Assembly: GCA_031002005.1 (NCBI GenBank)
Contig: JARYHS010009186.1
Coordinates: 181,562,437-181,626,436 of the forward strand
Direction: 5' to 3'
DNA length: 64,000 bases
DNA from: Vandiemenella viatica
Taxonomy: Eukaryota > Arthropoda > Insecta > Orthoptera > Morabidae
Shown: positions 32,867 to 44,462 of the stretch, piece by piece
How positions within the stretch are numbered: position 1 is the stretch's first letter
Layout: every line of letters starts with the position of its first letter
Made by a program: the position numbers and the translations under genes
The notes under the pieces: generated by a model
Database searches by the model: none
What the model was told of the DNA's origin: nothing
The model's input: the letters and a program-made list of their open reading frames with translations, nothing else

Positions 32867-34154
32867 CGAGGGTGGTCTGAAAAGTTTCTGACCTAACAAA
32901 GATACGAGATATTTTTTCTGAATTTTTTATTTTTTTATTTTTCATCAGTTTCCTTGTAACTTGACACACTTCTCCCAGCGATGCTCTCATCTCTGTAACC
33001 CGTCCAAATAGTACTTGGCGTTTTTCTCTGCAAAATAATTGTTCACGAAGGTGATTACTTCTTCATTTGATGAAAATCTCTGTCCTCCAAGCGAAATTTT
33101 TAGATGAGGGAACAAAAAGAATTTGCTTGGGGCTAGATCTGGTGAGTAAGGTGGATGGTCAAGCAGTTCAAACTGTAATTCGTGAATTTTTGCCATGGCA
33201 ACTGCTGAGGTGTGAAACAGTGTGTTGTAATGGTGAAACAGGATTTTCTTTTTCTGCAAATGTGGCCATTTTTCTGCAAGTTCTGCCTTCAGCTTGTCAA
33301 GTAATGATGCGTAGTATGCTCCTGTAATGGTTTTTCCTTTTTGAAGGTAATTGATTAAAATAACTCCATGAATATCCCAAACAGTCGCCAGCACTTTCCC
33401 AGCCGAAAAAAAACCAACGATTTTGCTTTTTTTTGGAGCCGGTTCCCCCTTTGTAGTCCACTGTTTGGACTGTATTTTTGTTTCGGGCGTATGATGATGT
33501 ATCCAAGTTTCATCTACAGTAATTAAACGGCACCAAAACTCGGATTTATTGTGCCTAAACTGCGCCAACAGAGCATTGGAAATGTTCATTCGAACACGTT
33601 TTTGGTCTAATGTGAGCAAACGCGGCACCCAACGTGTGGACAGCTTTCTCATACCTAAATGTTGATTTAATATGTAACAAACACGTTCTTTTGACATGTT
33701 TATAACCTCTGCTATCTCTCTCACTTTAATTCGGCGGTCGTCTAGCACCAATTGGTGAACTTTGGTGATGTTTTGGTCGGTAGTTGCAGTTTTTTGACGT
33801 CCCAAACGTTCATCGTCTCCCAAGCTCTTACAGCCATGTTTAAATTCAACTGCCCAAAATTTCACTGTGATAAGTGATGGTGCAGAGTCCCCATACACAG
33901 AATCGAACTCATCTTTGAGCATATTGCCTTTCAAAAACAAATATTTAATGACAGCTTGATACTCGATTTTGTCCATTTTCACAAAAACACTCACATCAAC
34001 TCACTCAAACGACTGTTACATAACAACTACATGTCCAAAATGGCTGAAACTTTGGTGAGTAACTGTCAACAGATAAACAACGAAATTCACTAGCTTTTAT
34101 TTACGAGTGCTGCCATCTTCACGTTGAGGTCGGAAACTTTGCAGACCACCCTCG
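32867..34154 (-). mobile_element. Complete mariner element with TIRs and TA duplications
   Basis: The left end CGAGGGTGGTCTGAAAAGTT and the right end (reversed) CGAGGGTGGTCTGCAAAGTT form inverted repeats of about 28 bp with two mismatches. TA lies outside at 32865-32866 and 34155-34156. The 1,288-bp length is normal for mariner. It encodes the transposase pseudogene on the minus strand. Confidence 0.95.
32987..33994 (-). pseudogene. Mariner transposase, open but catalytically dead
   Basis: A single open frame of 335 codons starting MSVFVKMDKIEYQAVIKY; the family-typical start is probably MDKIEY, six codons in. It has the N-terminal helix-turn-helix region, WVPRLLTLDQKRVR and the first catalytic Asp in TVDETW. 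The second Asp is replaced by Tyr (LFHHYNTLFHTS) and the third by Lys (DLAPSKFFLF), so it cannot do the metal-dependent cleavage known for the family. A TGA after GLQR is followed in frame by EHRWEKCVKLQGN and another stop, so the true C terminus was about 14 codons longer. It could still bind ends, but that is inference. Confidence 0.93.
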
Positions 34155-34809
34155 TACAGAAAAGCATATCTACTAGCTACCTCCAGCAGTGAAATACCTT
34201 ATAGTCTGATTTTAAGACTGCCTTTGTGAAAGAAATTTTAGTTAGAGTAGGTTTTCAAGTACAACGGTTTTCGTTTCATTTTCACTGCTAAAACTTATTA
34301 TGAGAGTCATTTGAAAGTGTATGTACCATATTCAGAAAAATTTAGTTTTGAAGTTATTTTGATTTGTTGATGTTGTTAACCCATGAGATCAGAGGAAGCT
34401 GAACCTGAGATTCGAAATAATTAGTAAACACAAAAGTTATGGTAGATCCTTTAACATTAGCTGTAGTTAGTCAGCATACTCTACAATGTTTTGAACATTA
34501 ATTAATTAGGGAAAGTATAAGTGGGATTTTTAATTGAAAGAAAAAAAATTAAATAAAGAAGGCAGAAACAGGAAATTAGTTTCAAAAGATAAATAAAATC
34601 AAGAGGGTTAAAGTTATGTATTAGTTTTATTGGAAAGTTTAAGGCTTTGGCAAGATAAATCATATTTTTGAAAGTTATTGCAGACAAAATATTGGAACAG
34701 GCACCAAGAATGAAGACGTGAAAGAATCGGTAATAAATTCAATAGAAGCCTCCACAGGTAGAGTAAGCTACTCGAAGGCATATATGTACTGTAATTATAC
34801 AGGGCATAA
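34155..34809. other. No recognised feature
   Basis: AT-rich spacer between two TIR elements; no exon or repeat recognised. Confidence 0.35.
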
Positions 34810-34811
34810 TA

Positions 34812-35642
34812 CAGGGCGTTCGCCGGGAAACGCAACCCACTGTTAGCGCTACAAGGAAGAAACTGCTCGCGGCGAGCGAGCGTTCAGCTCCCGGCATTGT
34901 TCGACCGTCGGCCGCGGACTATTTCATAAACTTGTATGTGCTAAGCATTTAAATGTGACGTAATTCATTAGCTTACCTTATAAAAGATGCTGGAAGTGTT
35001 GACACTCTTGTGTAATGCACATTTCACATCTTCTGAACATATTTCGAGACACACGCTGCCCTAACTGACTTAATGATTTTTTGGGTGACTGTTCTAGTCG
35101 AAAAGCGATATCGTCAATTTGCTCCTCTGTGAGAATACGGTTGACCGACAGTCTCTTTTTGTTAAAAAATGAACCCGTTTCTCTTACTTTTTTAACCAGA
35201 CGCAGAATTGTTGATTTAGCTGGCAGTAAAGCGCCAGGATATTCGCGACGAAATTTACTGCGACACTTTTTAAACGACTTCTTCTTCACATATGTATCGT
35301 AGAGAAATATTCTTTGTTGCAAACTGTAACGTACCATAATTTTACTCACACTCAAACACGGTACAGATTAGTAAGAGTATGAAGCCCCAAACCAGCCAAA
35401 CCGCAAAGAAACGTTTATTCACAACACTGATTAATAAGAGACTGAAGTCACAAACTAGCTACAATGCAAAGAAACCGTTCTTAACAATGTAAGGGTCACT
35501 GCACTGCACTGTTGGGGCAGCGGAGGTGTTAAACAGTGCGGTGATTCACGGTGCCGCGTGGTGGAAACTGCTGGCACCGCTGTCCGAGCAAGTTGCCGAC
35601 GGCAACAGACTGGGAGGGTTGCGTTTTCCGGCGAACGCCCTG
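34812..35642 (-). mobile_element. 831-bp internally deleted TIR element
   Basis: CAGGGCGTTCGCCGGGAAAC at the left and the reverse complement of GTTTTCCGGCGAACGCCCTG-type sequence at the right form inverted repeats of about 27 bp with one mismatch. TA lies outside at 34810-34811 and 35643-35644. This fits the Tc1/mariner superfamily. Inside is only the N-terminal part of a transposase, so the element is non-autonomous. Confidence 0.9.
34978..35355 (-). pseudogene. Transposase N-terminal HTH fragment
   Basis: A 125-codon frame: YSLQQRIFLYDTYVKKKSF, then KCRSKFRREYP, LLPAKSTILRLVKKVRETGS and LTEEQIDDIAFRLEQSPKKS. This is the helix-turn-helix start typical of a DUF4817-type transposase, with the usual order F(R)xx(Y/F)P...P(S/A)KSTI...RLV...ETGS. 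After RRCEMC the frame ends with no DDE domain, because the catalytic part has been deleted. The relic at 29905 starts in a similar way but is a different family. Confidence 0.75.
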
Positions 35643-35644
35643 TA

Positions 35645-38394
35645 TTAAGTACTTATCTAGATATTAATTTTCAAAGTGGCAAACTGACATCACAAAGTCA
35701 ACTGATTTAATAAGTAGAAGGTATCCATCTTGGCTGGTGCACAGTCTTCCAGCAGTTTTCAGAGAGGTCAGCTTGTGTGATAAAGGAGGGCAGTTTTTCT
35801 TAGAAGCTGGTCCACGTGTGGTTGGTGGAACCGTGCCACCCGTATTAGGTGTTAACTGCAAGCTTTAGTATGCAATAGTTTCACTTTCATCCTAGTAATT
35901 GGAGTGGATGAGAGTTTGTCTTGTGCATGTGCTGAACTTGCAATCGATAAGTCTGATTGCCTTATCCGAAAAATCTTTGAATCTGGTACCAAACTTTTGC
36001 ATAAGAACTTTCTAAAGATTACAATTTTCATAGAGAGTCTAAAATGTGTGCAGTGCACTTTATTTTTGCTCCTACCTTTCATGTTTGAGGTGTATTTCAA
36101 TCGTGTGGTGACCAAGTTGTTTGAAAATAACCAGTATCAGAAGGCAACGGTCATTGTTAAAGCTCAGGCAATGGTTTTAATTAACCCTGAAGTAGACAAA
36201 TAGGCTGATAGGATATATTAAACATTTGGATACTAACAAAAAAGATATTACAACCTTTTTTTAATTACAAATGTGCAGGTAACAGCCTGCCATCAGAAAT
36301 GCTTATGAAAGTACAGAAACCTCAAACATTGGTGATAACAATAGTATAAAAACCAGCAATCCCTAATGACAGATAAGAATACTACAAACCATCCCTTGAA
36401 CACTGCATAAAGCAAACTTAATCCTATAGTCATTGACACTGTAATGAGACTGCTGGATCAGACCGCTTGCACAATATTTAAATAATAATACCAATTAATA
36501 TTTAAAGGATTTTAATATTTGCGGGAGAATGTTAAAGGCTGGTCAGATGATATGCTGCATCCAAGGAAAGTCAAAGCCTTTTAATGGGACCACCGGATAC
36601 CTGAGTGAACACGACCTTTGGTGACGGTACAGTAGAAATTGGAAAGGGAAGCCAGCTGCTTATCTCCGCACCGAGTGTGGGTATGCCTATGTATTCCCTA
36701 AGAACCTGTAAGTCAAGCTAACAATTTGGCTTGCAAATCTGTTGCTAGTGCCTGTAGAAAATTCCCGGGCTCACAGATGGAAATTTTGCTGGCGGGAGTC
36801 AAATAGAAAAACAGTTAACATTACCGATGCAAGGCAGCTATCTTGAATATGTGTATGAATCATATGGTTGAAAATTCCTGAGTAAAAATCCAATGAATGA
36901 TGCTGTTAGAAATTGGTAATTAGATGTTTGATGAATTCCATTTCCACATGTATTACGTGACCATGGATTGGCATTAGAGAAAAACTGGAAGGAGCCTCTG
37001 AGCTGAGATGTTGTGAGACAAACATCATCCAGGGGTCTTGCGTCACTGACTTTTTGAGTGAGAAGTCACATCATTGTCATCACAGTGCTCAGGTGTTTGA
37101 GATTTGATACAAGCGCTGCCTGACAGTCCTCCAAGGAGTACCATCTGAGCCATATCTAGGCTCACGGTGTTCTTGCTGCTGTATGGAGGAAGCTTGCTTC
37201 ATCATGTTCTAGCACAACACTGTCACCATCTGTGAGCATATGCACAGAAACCTATCACAATTAAAAAAATGTAAAGCTATTCTGTCAACTGAAAGAACTC
37301 AGTGTGCACTTTCCTTGACCTCCCTAATGGCTCTGGGCAGAGAAATCTGTTTGATTAAAAGAATCACTCTCCAACAAGCATTCTGAGCTTTGTTAAACCA
37401 CCGTGCGCAAATTGATGAAATAAGGAAATGCTTTATCTAATTTTCCTATTGATCAAGAACTAGTATCTTGTTACAGTACAACAAAGACATTTGTTCCTTG
37501 AAAAGTTCTGTTTGTATTATGAACCATTTAGAAAGTATTTGATTTTTCATTTTAACTTTATATGTACACTTTTCATTTTAGCTTTTGTTTCAATGACATT
37601 GTGACTGAATTTTACATGAACTTTTCATAACTTCTGTTTGTTATTAACATTCTCCGGCTCAATTGTAAGACTTGGTGTTATTTCTACCAAACCAATGATT
37701 ATTTATGTGTTTAAGTAATTGTAAATACACTGACATCTGTAGGCTAATTGAATAAATTATCAGTTTATGAATTTCTTACTGGTAAATGACAATATATCAT
37801 TTCACACCCACTTCATATCATTCAGATAAAAATATTAGATGGATTAAATCAACAAAATTATTAAAATCAATCAAAAAGGTGATAGGGGGCAAGGTAATAA
37901 CTATAGAATTCCCAATAACCAACCCCAACTATACCACAACATTGCAACACCAATACTGAAGAATCAAGGTTATTTTGTAGGATTACGAAAATAATCGATT
38001 ATGTCGTAAAACCAAAAAAATGTTGCAAAAGAACCTTTTACAGGAGTGTGAAATGAATTAACACTGCATCAGAAAACTGAACATATGAAATCAATATTTT
38101 TAATGATTAATACATGGAGTAACAGGAAGTAAATTAAAGTGATCAGAGAAATTCTCTAAGTCGATTACAGATGGCGGATCCAACTAAGTAACATTTCATG
38201 AAAATTGGATGAGAATATCGTAAACGGTTTCTTCTTACGGTCGGTAAATTGATTTGTGATTTAAATATAAGATAATCTAAAGAATCATTTAGGGTTAAGA
38301 ATGAGAACTTCTCAGATCACCCTATAAAAGAAAGTTGTGCAATTCAGATAGCTGAATTTAACAATAGTTAACAATTACTTCTGTCAATACTTAC
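35645..38394. other. No recognised feature
   Basis: Probably intronic or downstream sequence of the ROCK gene. A 99-codon plus frame at 35904-36203 (MDESLSCACAELAIDKSD start) is not recognised. I looked for the conserved ROCK TLKTQAVNKLAEIMNR segment on the minus strand and did not find it. Confidence 0.3.
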
Positions 38395-38489
38395 TTTGCT
38401 GCATTATCTTCAACTGATGGTTCAACTCATCTTTTTTCTTTAACCAGCTGTTCTACAGTCTTCTTGTAATCCAGTTCTCTATCCTTTGC
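38395..38489 (-). CDS. ROCK coiled-coil exon with apparent frameshift
   Basis: Third recognised ROCK exon. In minus orientation an acceptor (TTATTTACAG) precedes 38489 and a donor (AAA|GTAAGT) follows 38395. The frame reads AKDRELDYKKTVEQLVKEK and then RSTOP. Removing one A from the A6 run at 38432-38437 restores DELNHQLKIMQQ, which fits the vertebrate-type NEKEELNNKL segment of the coiled coil. The exon is 95 nt as assembled and 94 nt without the extra base. The error may be a homopolymer miscall, a real mutation, or a sign of pseudogenisation. It lies 96 bp from the previous exon, the shortest intron of the gene here. Confidence 0.85.
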
Positions 38490-38585
38490 CTGTAAATAAT
38501 TATAAAATTGTATTAGACTTAAATCATTTATTAACGTTGCTCATACACAGGCTTATTTGTATGGAAGTAAGGTAGAACAACTTAC

Positions 38586-38855
38586 CGCATTAAGAGCAAT
38601 TTCCTTGTTTGAGAGTTCTGTCCGATGCTTAGACAACATATCTTTGTGTTCCAATTCCTTTACAGTCTTCTCTTTTTCAAGGTCAGCTACAGTTTCCTCA
38701 GCAATTGAACGAGCAAGTGCTTCACTATCAGCACGAGCAAGTGCCAACTGTAGCTGCCTCGAAAATGAATCTCTCTCCTCCTCAAGCTCCTGAATTGATC
38801 GCTGCTTTTCTTCAACCTCCTCTTTTAGTTCTTGAGCTTGAGTCTTGTAAAGTGT
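38586..38855 (-). CDS. Rho-associated kinase (ROCK), coiled-coil exon
   Basis: A 270-nt, phase-0 exon of 90 codons. In minus orientation TTTATTCCTTTTCAG precedes 38855 and GTAAGT follows 38586. It starts TLYKTQAQELKEEVEEKQ and continues into LALARADSEALARSIAEE, then LEKEKTVKELEHKDMLSKHR. These match the highly conserved ROCK coiled coil (ADSEQLARSIAEE and LEKEKIMKELE in vertebrates). ROCK is a Ser/Thr kinase activated by RhoA-GTP that phosphorylates myosin light chain and its phosphatase, driving actomyosin contraction. The coiled coil dimerises the kinase and lies before the Rho-binding and PH/C1 regions. The previous exon ends LEAEQYFA, and joining gives the conserved AEQYF-xLYKTQ sequence. 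Confidence 0.95.
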
Positions 38856-39779
38856 CTGAAAAGGAATAAAAATAATGAAAATATTTTAATAGCCTCAATA
38901 GAGAAATTAAAAGGTTAAGACTGTTCAGAAACAAAGTTTTCCCTGTGCCATACAATCTTTTCTCCATCTCCTCTCCTTTCCCTCTCCCACACTCCAACTG
39001 AGAATGCTGTATATTTATGGTTGATAATTGCCCTAGGAAGTTTCCTCTCTCTGTTCAAACTACAAACCAAACTGAGGTAATGTTCTGTGTCCTCCTCTAT
39101 TGAAGATTATGGCAGAAATGATTATTGCTAGCTTCATCATGGCTGAATTTACAACTTAACAAATATTTTCCAATTGTACCAGCGGTACTGGTAATGTTTG
39201 GACATGAATTTTGCAAAAGATTAGAAGGCACTCACACCCAGATAGCTGAGTGATAAACTTGTGGAAATTGTGTTTTTTATCTTCCCCAGTGGTAAATATT
39301 CTTCAATTTGTGTACAATTTTTAAAAAAAAAATCTGTATGAACCGAAAAAAAAAATATTCAAGACACCTCTGATTTGGAGGTACTATTTCACACAGTAAA
39401 AAAAGTTAATTCACAGATTAACAAAATTAATTCAGAGTTAATGATATGAAGGACACGGAAAATAATCCCATCATTCAGCATAGGCAAAGACAGGATGGCC
39501 AATATGGTTACAGTTTATCAGGAATAAGATTTTTTATTGAAATTGGCAGTGGCAGAATCATGTCTGTGGCATAAGTGTGATGAATCATTATTGTGATAGT
39601 TACCCCCAAAGTTTTTTGAAGGAAACACATAAAGCCATTAACATTTATTTGGACTGTAAACTCAAATGGAATGACACAGTGCAAGCCTTGAATTTTAAGA
39701 AGCCCTGCCGGAAAAGTGTGGAACCTTCTTAAAAAGTAGGCAGAATCCCGCATAACCCCCCTGCAAAGCATCAGGTCAC

Positions 39780-41670
39780 TCCAGAAAAAATAGTAAGCTG
39801 ACTTGCCAACCTGTCTAGAGTGAGCAGGAATAAATATAATACTCGGAAAGTGAAAAAAAAAACCATTGTCCCAGCTAAAAAGAAGGTACTCTGTCCCTAC
39901 AAATCTCTCATCCCTTTACTGAAGACTCTGGGTTTCGATGAAGTTAACCTGGAGTTCCTCATCCACGGTGCAAAAAATACAAAAAAATGGTTGGCTCACT
40001 TCTTAACTAACATACTACAGACAAGTGTCATCCCTCCTGAATTTAAATGGGCGAAGATCATAGCCATTCTGAAGCCTGGAAAAAACCTTGATGTTCCAAA
40101 GAATTTGAGACCTATTTCAATCCAAAGTACCACTTACAAGTTATTTGAAAGGATCATCTACAGTAGAATCAGCCCAATCATTTTCCAAAGCCTTCAGTTG
40201 AACAGGCCAATTTTAGACCAGCAAGAAATCGTGAGGCTCAGGTCTTGGTCTTGACCACTCATAGAAGCAGGATTCGCTGACCTTTGCGCAGCCTATGATA
40301 CTGTGTGGCGATAGGACATGGTGTACAAACTGCTGAACATACTGAAGTGCACAAGAATCACTTGTCGGATCAATACCATGCTAGCTAAATGAACTTTCCA
40401 GGTTGTCTCAGGTAATAAGATGAGCAAAGTAAAAAGAGTGAATAACGGTCTGCCCCCAAAGCTCAGTTTTTGACCCACTTCTTTTTAATGTATATATATC
40501 TGACATTCCTCAAACAGAATCCAGAGAGTTCTCCTATGCTCAAAATCTGGAATTAGTACAACAATCCCATAACATTTAGCAAATTGAAAATAGTTTAACA
40601 ACAGACCTCGAAACCCTGTGCAACTATTTTAAGAAATGGTGTCTCGTACTCAATTCCAGCAAGATGGAAACTAGTGTCATCCATCTTAACAGACGGGCGG
40701 CGAATCTCTCATTTGATGTTTTTCTTGATGGCACTCTCCTATGACACAATCGCTTTCCCAAAAATATTTGGATGTAACAATGCACACTTTGTTGTACAGT
40801 AAATATCTGACCAACCTTGAAGCAAAACTAAGAACTAGAAATAATAATATGCAGAAGCTAACTGGCACCTCCTGAGGAGCATCTGCTCCACAATTTGTAC
40901 CTCAGCACTGAGACTTGTGTATTCTGCAGCTGAGTACTGCTCATCTGTCTGGATGAATAGCACCCACACCAAAACGATCGACATAGTTTTGAACAAGACA
41001 GTGTGAATAGTTACTGAATGTATCAAGTCAACTCCACTGTACTGGCTGTTCATTTTGAGTAACATCAAACTGCCTACAATAAGACAACAGAATTGCCTAA
41101 TTGCCCAAGAAAATAAGATCTGTCATAACTTGTACCTCCCCATCCACAATGATATGGAAACCCAATTTCAGAGACTTAAATCGAAAAGCAAAGAGTAAAA
41201 ACTGCAAAACAGCTTGTATCCAACAACTTTAATGGGAAAGAAGCATAAGGATCAGAATGGGTAACCTCAGCCCCACCAGAATGGCACTCCCTGTTTGACA
41301 ATCAAGAGGCACTAAAGGGACTTGACCTCCATGCAAAGCTCTCAACAGAGTTAGGTCTGGCCCTGGCAGATCTGCTACATCTCTTCATACATGGAGAATG
41401 AGAGATTCACCGAATTGTGAATGTGGTGAGGAATAACAAACCATCGATCATGTAACATTTGACTGCATACTTCGAGCCTTCAAGGGATAAGCAAAAGACT
41501 TTGTACCATTTCAAATGAAGCATTACACTGGCTGTGCTATGTCAACATTGAATTCTGAGCATAATTTTAACATGGACTCTTAAATGTAAAATGTGAATAC
41601 ACTAATACAGTTATATGTAATGTATTATTGATGATGTGCTGTTGTCATAGGATAAATAAATTTGGACTGT
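39780..41670 (+). mobile_element. Jockey-type LINE fragment in ROCK intron
   Basis: The 144-codon frame at 39820-40254 reads FLIHGAKNTKKWLAHFLTNI, PPEFKWAKIIAILKPGKNLD, LRPISIQSTTYKLFERIIYS and RISPIIFQ, an RT fingers region. Shifting frames then give AAYDTVW near 40285, a LPPKLSF-like remnant of the LPQGSVL box near 40450 and TDLETLCNYFKKWC near 40605. Next come EYCSSVW near 40930, STPLYWLFILSNI near 41030 and a C-terminal TIDHVTFDC near 41440. Many stops; opposite in orientation to ROCK. Confidence 0.85.
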
Positions 41671-41706
41671 AGCACAAAATGTACCTTTTCAGATTTTATG
41701 TTAATA

Positions 41707-42991
41707 TGAGGGTTGGAACTTAAATAGTAGCAACCATTTATTCACAACCGATACAAAAGCATCTGTTACTGTCCTTCAAAGTAGAAACCAGCATTGTGTA
41801 GAACCCGTTGCCAGCAATGTGGAAGGCATAGTATACCATTAGCAGAGCCCGTTCAGTTGATGGTGCGATGGAGTGGTCAAATCTCTGGAACAGTTCTGAT
41901 GCGAATGCCACATTGTGGTTCCTTCATCTTCGGAATCAAATCAAAGTCACAAGGACTTAAGTCCAGGGAGTATGGTGGATGGTACAGTACTTCCCAGTCC
42001 CATCGACTGAACGGAGCAGCCACAGCTTTGTCGTACAAAATGATGGGTGGGTTGCACAGAAAGTGTTGCCACTTCTTTCGCAAAGCTGGTCGCAGGTGAT
42101 GCTCCAAAAACAAACAGTAATACTGTGCATTGACGGTCTGCCGTGGAGGAACGTAATGCGTTCGGATAACACAATCAAAGTCGTACATGAGAATCACCAT
42201 AACTTTCACCATACTGGGGCTCTGACGCACTTTCAACTTTCGCGGCGACCCATAATGACGTCATTTGTTGGATTGGAAGTTTCAGTTTTGGCTCGTACGA
42301 TGTGGCCCGTGTCTTATCCAGTGTTACGATATGGCGTAAGAAAGCCTCTCCTTCACGCTCATAGTGCTCCAAGAGCATCTGAGCATCATCATAACGCATC
42401 CATTTCTGCATTTCCATCAATTCATGCGGAACCCATCATGATGTAATTTTTTGCATGCCCAGGCGCTCCTTCAGGATGCGAAGCATAGTTGTATGCGCTA
42501 ATCCGGTATTGTGGGCGAGCTCATGAATTGTCTGGCGTTGATCGCTGTCCCCTAACATGACAACAGTATGCACTTCTTCTTCAGACACGCTAGGACAACC
42601 TGTCCGATGGCATGTCTGCACAGTTTGTCGACCTTTCTTGAAGGCTTTTACCCAACGTGCCACTGTTCTGTACAGCAATGCCGATTCCCCGCATGCCTCT
42701 TGAAGACCTTGATGAGACTGTCATGCTGTACGACCTCTGGCACATTCAATCTTGATCCAACTCCGTTGTTCCTGTTTCGAAAACATATTGACACCGTTAC
42801 GTTAGACCGCTTGCACACAAGTGACTGTTTTTTCCCTCGACCGTGCACACGCCGGGGACGTGGGACGGGCGAGTCCATTTGCTCAGAGGTAAGGTAGGTA
42901 TGTCAACAACATGTGCTATCAGCGACAATAGTAGATTCCATTGCATAATGTCTCCACAGCAGTGTTGCTACTATTTAAATTCCAACCCTCA
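41707..42991 (-). mobile_element. Degraded mariner with intact ends
   Basis: Inverted ends TGAGGGTTGGAACTTAAATA and (reversed) TGAGGGTTGGAATTTAAATA, about 27 bp with one mismatch, and TA outside at 41705-41706 and 42992-42993. Length 1,285 bp. The transposase is read from 42880 to 41877 in several frames. RTVARWVKAFKKGRQTVQ is at 42670, VTLDKTR at 42320 (Asp kept, the next Glu changed to Lys), YVPPRQTVNAQYYCLFLEHH at 42150 and SLDLSPCDFDLIPKMKEP at 41930. The stretch between the second and third Asp is about seven residues short. Dead. Confidence 0.92.
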
Positions 42992-44462
42992 TATTTACAA
43001 ATTTTAGCTGGTAACTATTTATTCCTCCTTTTGAGAAACATTTTGCAATATTTTTCATCAAAATTGATTGCCATTTTTCTATACAAAATAGCAGAATTTT
43101 TAGTTTTCATCCTGAAGTTTGGTGAACCACTTCATGAGCTAAATACATTTTTCTGTGGATATATAAAGGAAAAAAGACAACATAAGATTCTATTATATTG
43201 TAAGATTTCCTAAAATAAATAAAATTTGAAGGGTACGCTTGAGATACCCATCTTGAAAATCTCCTCACAATTAAACAACTTTTTTCCCTAGTTATTTTAC
43301 CTCTCCTCTGCCAAAAGTGACTCTATTCACAACAGGTGATGTTTTAATTTTGTTTCCCATGTTTTAAATTTATTTATACATTTCACTGAATAATGTCTGT
43401 TCACTATTATTTTATCGCACCTCCTTTCTGCTGACAAAGGGCTTAAACCTGAAACTTTAATAATCATTTGACATTTTCTTTTTTGTGTGTATCTGCACCT
43501 TTCTCCCATCACTTTCCTTATTTGCATTTGCTAATCGGTACTTCTTTTCCTTCCGCCAAACCAAATAGATTATCTGAAAACCATCATTCATGTGGCTGTG
43601 TCAACTGTGGTTGCAAACTTAGCTACATGTTTGTATTTTCATATGCAAGTGCGTGGCCCAAAATATTGCTTTTTTCTGCCCTACTGCCTTCCTCCCCTTA
43701 ATCCCCTTCATCTTTTCTTTCCACATTAACATCACTGCATGGCATTTCTTCTTCCTCTATTGTTGTTGCAAGTGTATAATTTATTCAAAAATAAGTTTGG
43801 AGCAAAATTTTTATGGCTAATCCAAAAATGTAAAGATAACTTGCTTTTTCAATTGGGACCATACAAGTTTAATGATTTAGGAAAAATAATTGTGGTATTT
43901 TGCTTACAGAAATAGAAAAATTAAAGCGGATATAAAGAACAGAATTATAAGTTATGCGAAACTTCTAGAAACACAGAGTAGCAACAGTATTATTATCAGT
44001 ATCGAAAATGGTGACCATGAAAATGCCATTAAGCAATGAAAATAAGATAGGATAGGGAAAATAACCCATCACTTACCACAAAAGAGAAAGTGCGTTTGTG
44101 TTCGTTTGACATGTCAGCCTTCATGTGTGATAAGTCACAGCATATTTTTCCCTATCATATCTGATTACTATTGAAAGAGAGAGAAGAACCATCACTTGAA
44201 ATCGAAGAAAGAGGGAAGGGGGGGGGGGTGAGATTGTGGTAACCCACAGAAGTCACCTTACTAGTGGGTAGAAGGTGTTGGACGTAGATACTCATCTAGT
44301 TAGTTGGTGTTGAAGAGGTTTCCATAACTCATGATAGTTCTGTTTAGGTTGAAAGCTGCCCATATTTTAATGCTTGTTCTGCTCATTCTCATATTTGGTG
44401 GTGGTTAGCTAGGCGCAACTCCACCAGATTTAAACAGCTATCTCAAGGATAATTGTTTTAAA

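Noticed and set aside
35904..36203. A 99-codon plus-strand frame as a gene
   Set aside because: No recognisable family, no splice context, and opposite to the host gene; probably chance.
42568..42897. Plus-strand frame opposite mariner 3
   Set aside because: Shadow of the degraded transposase on the minus strand.
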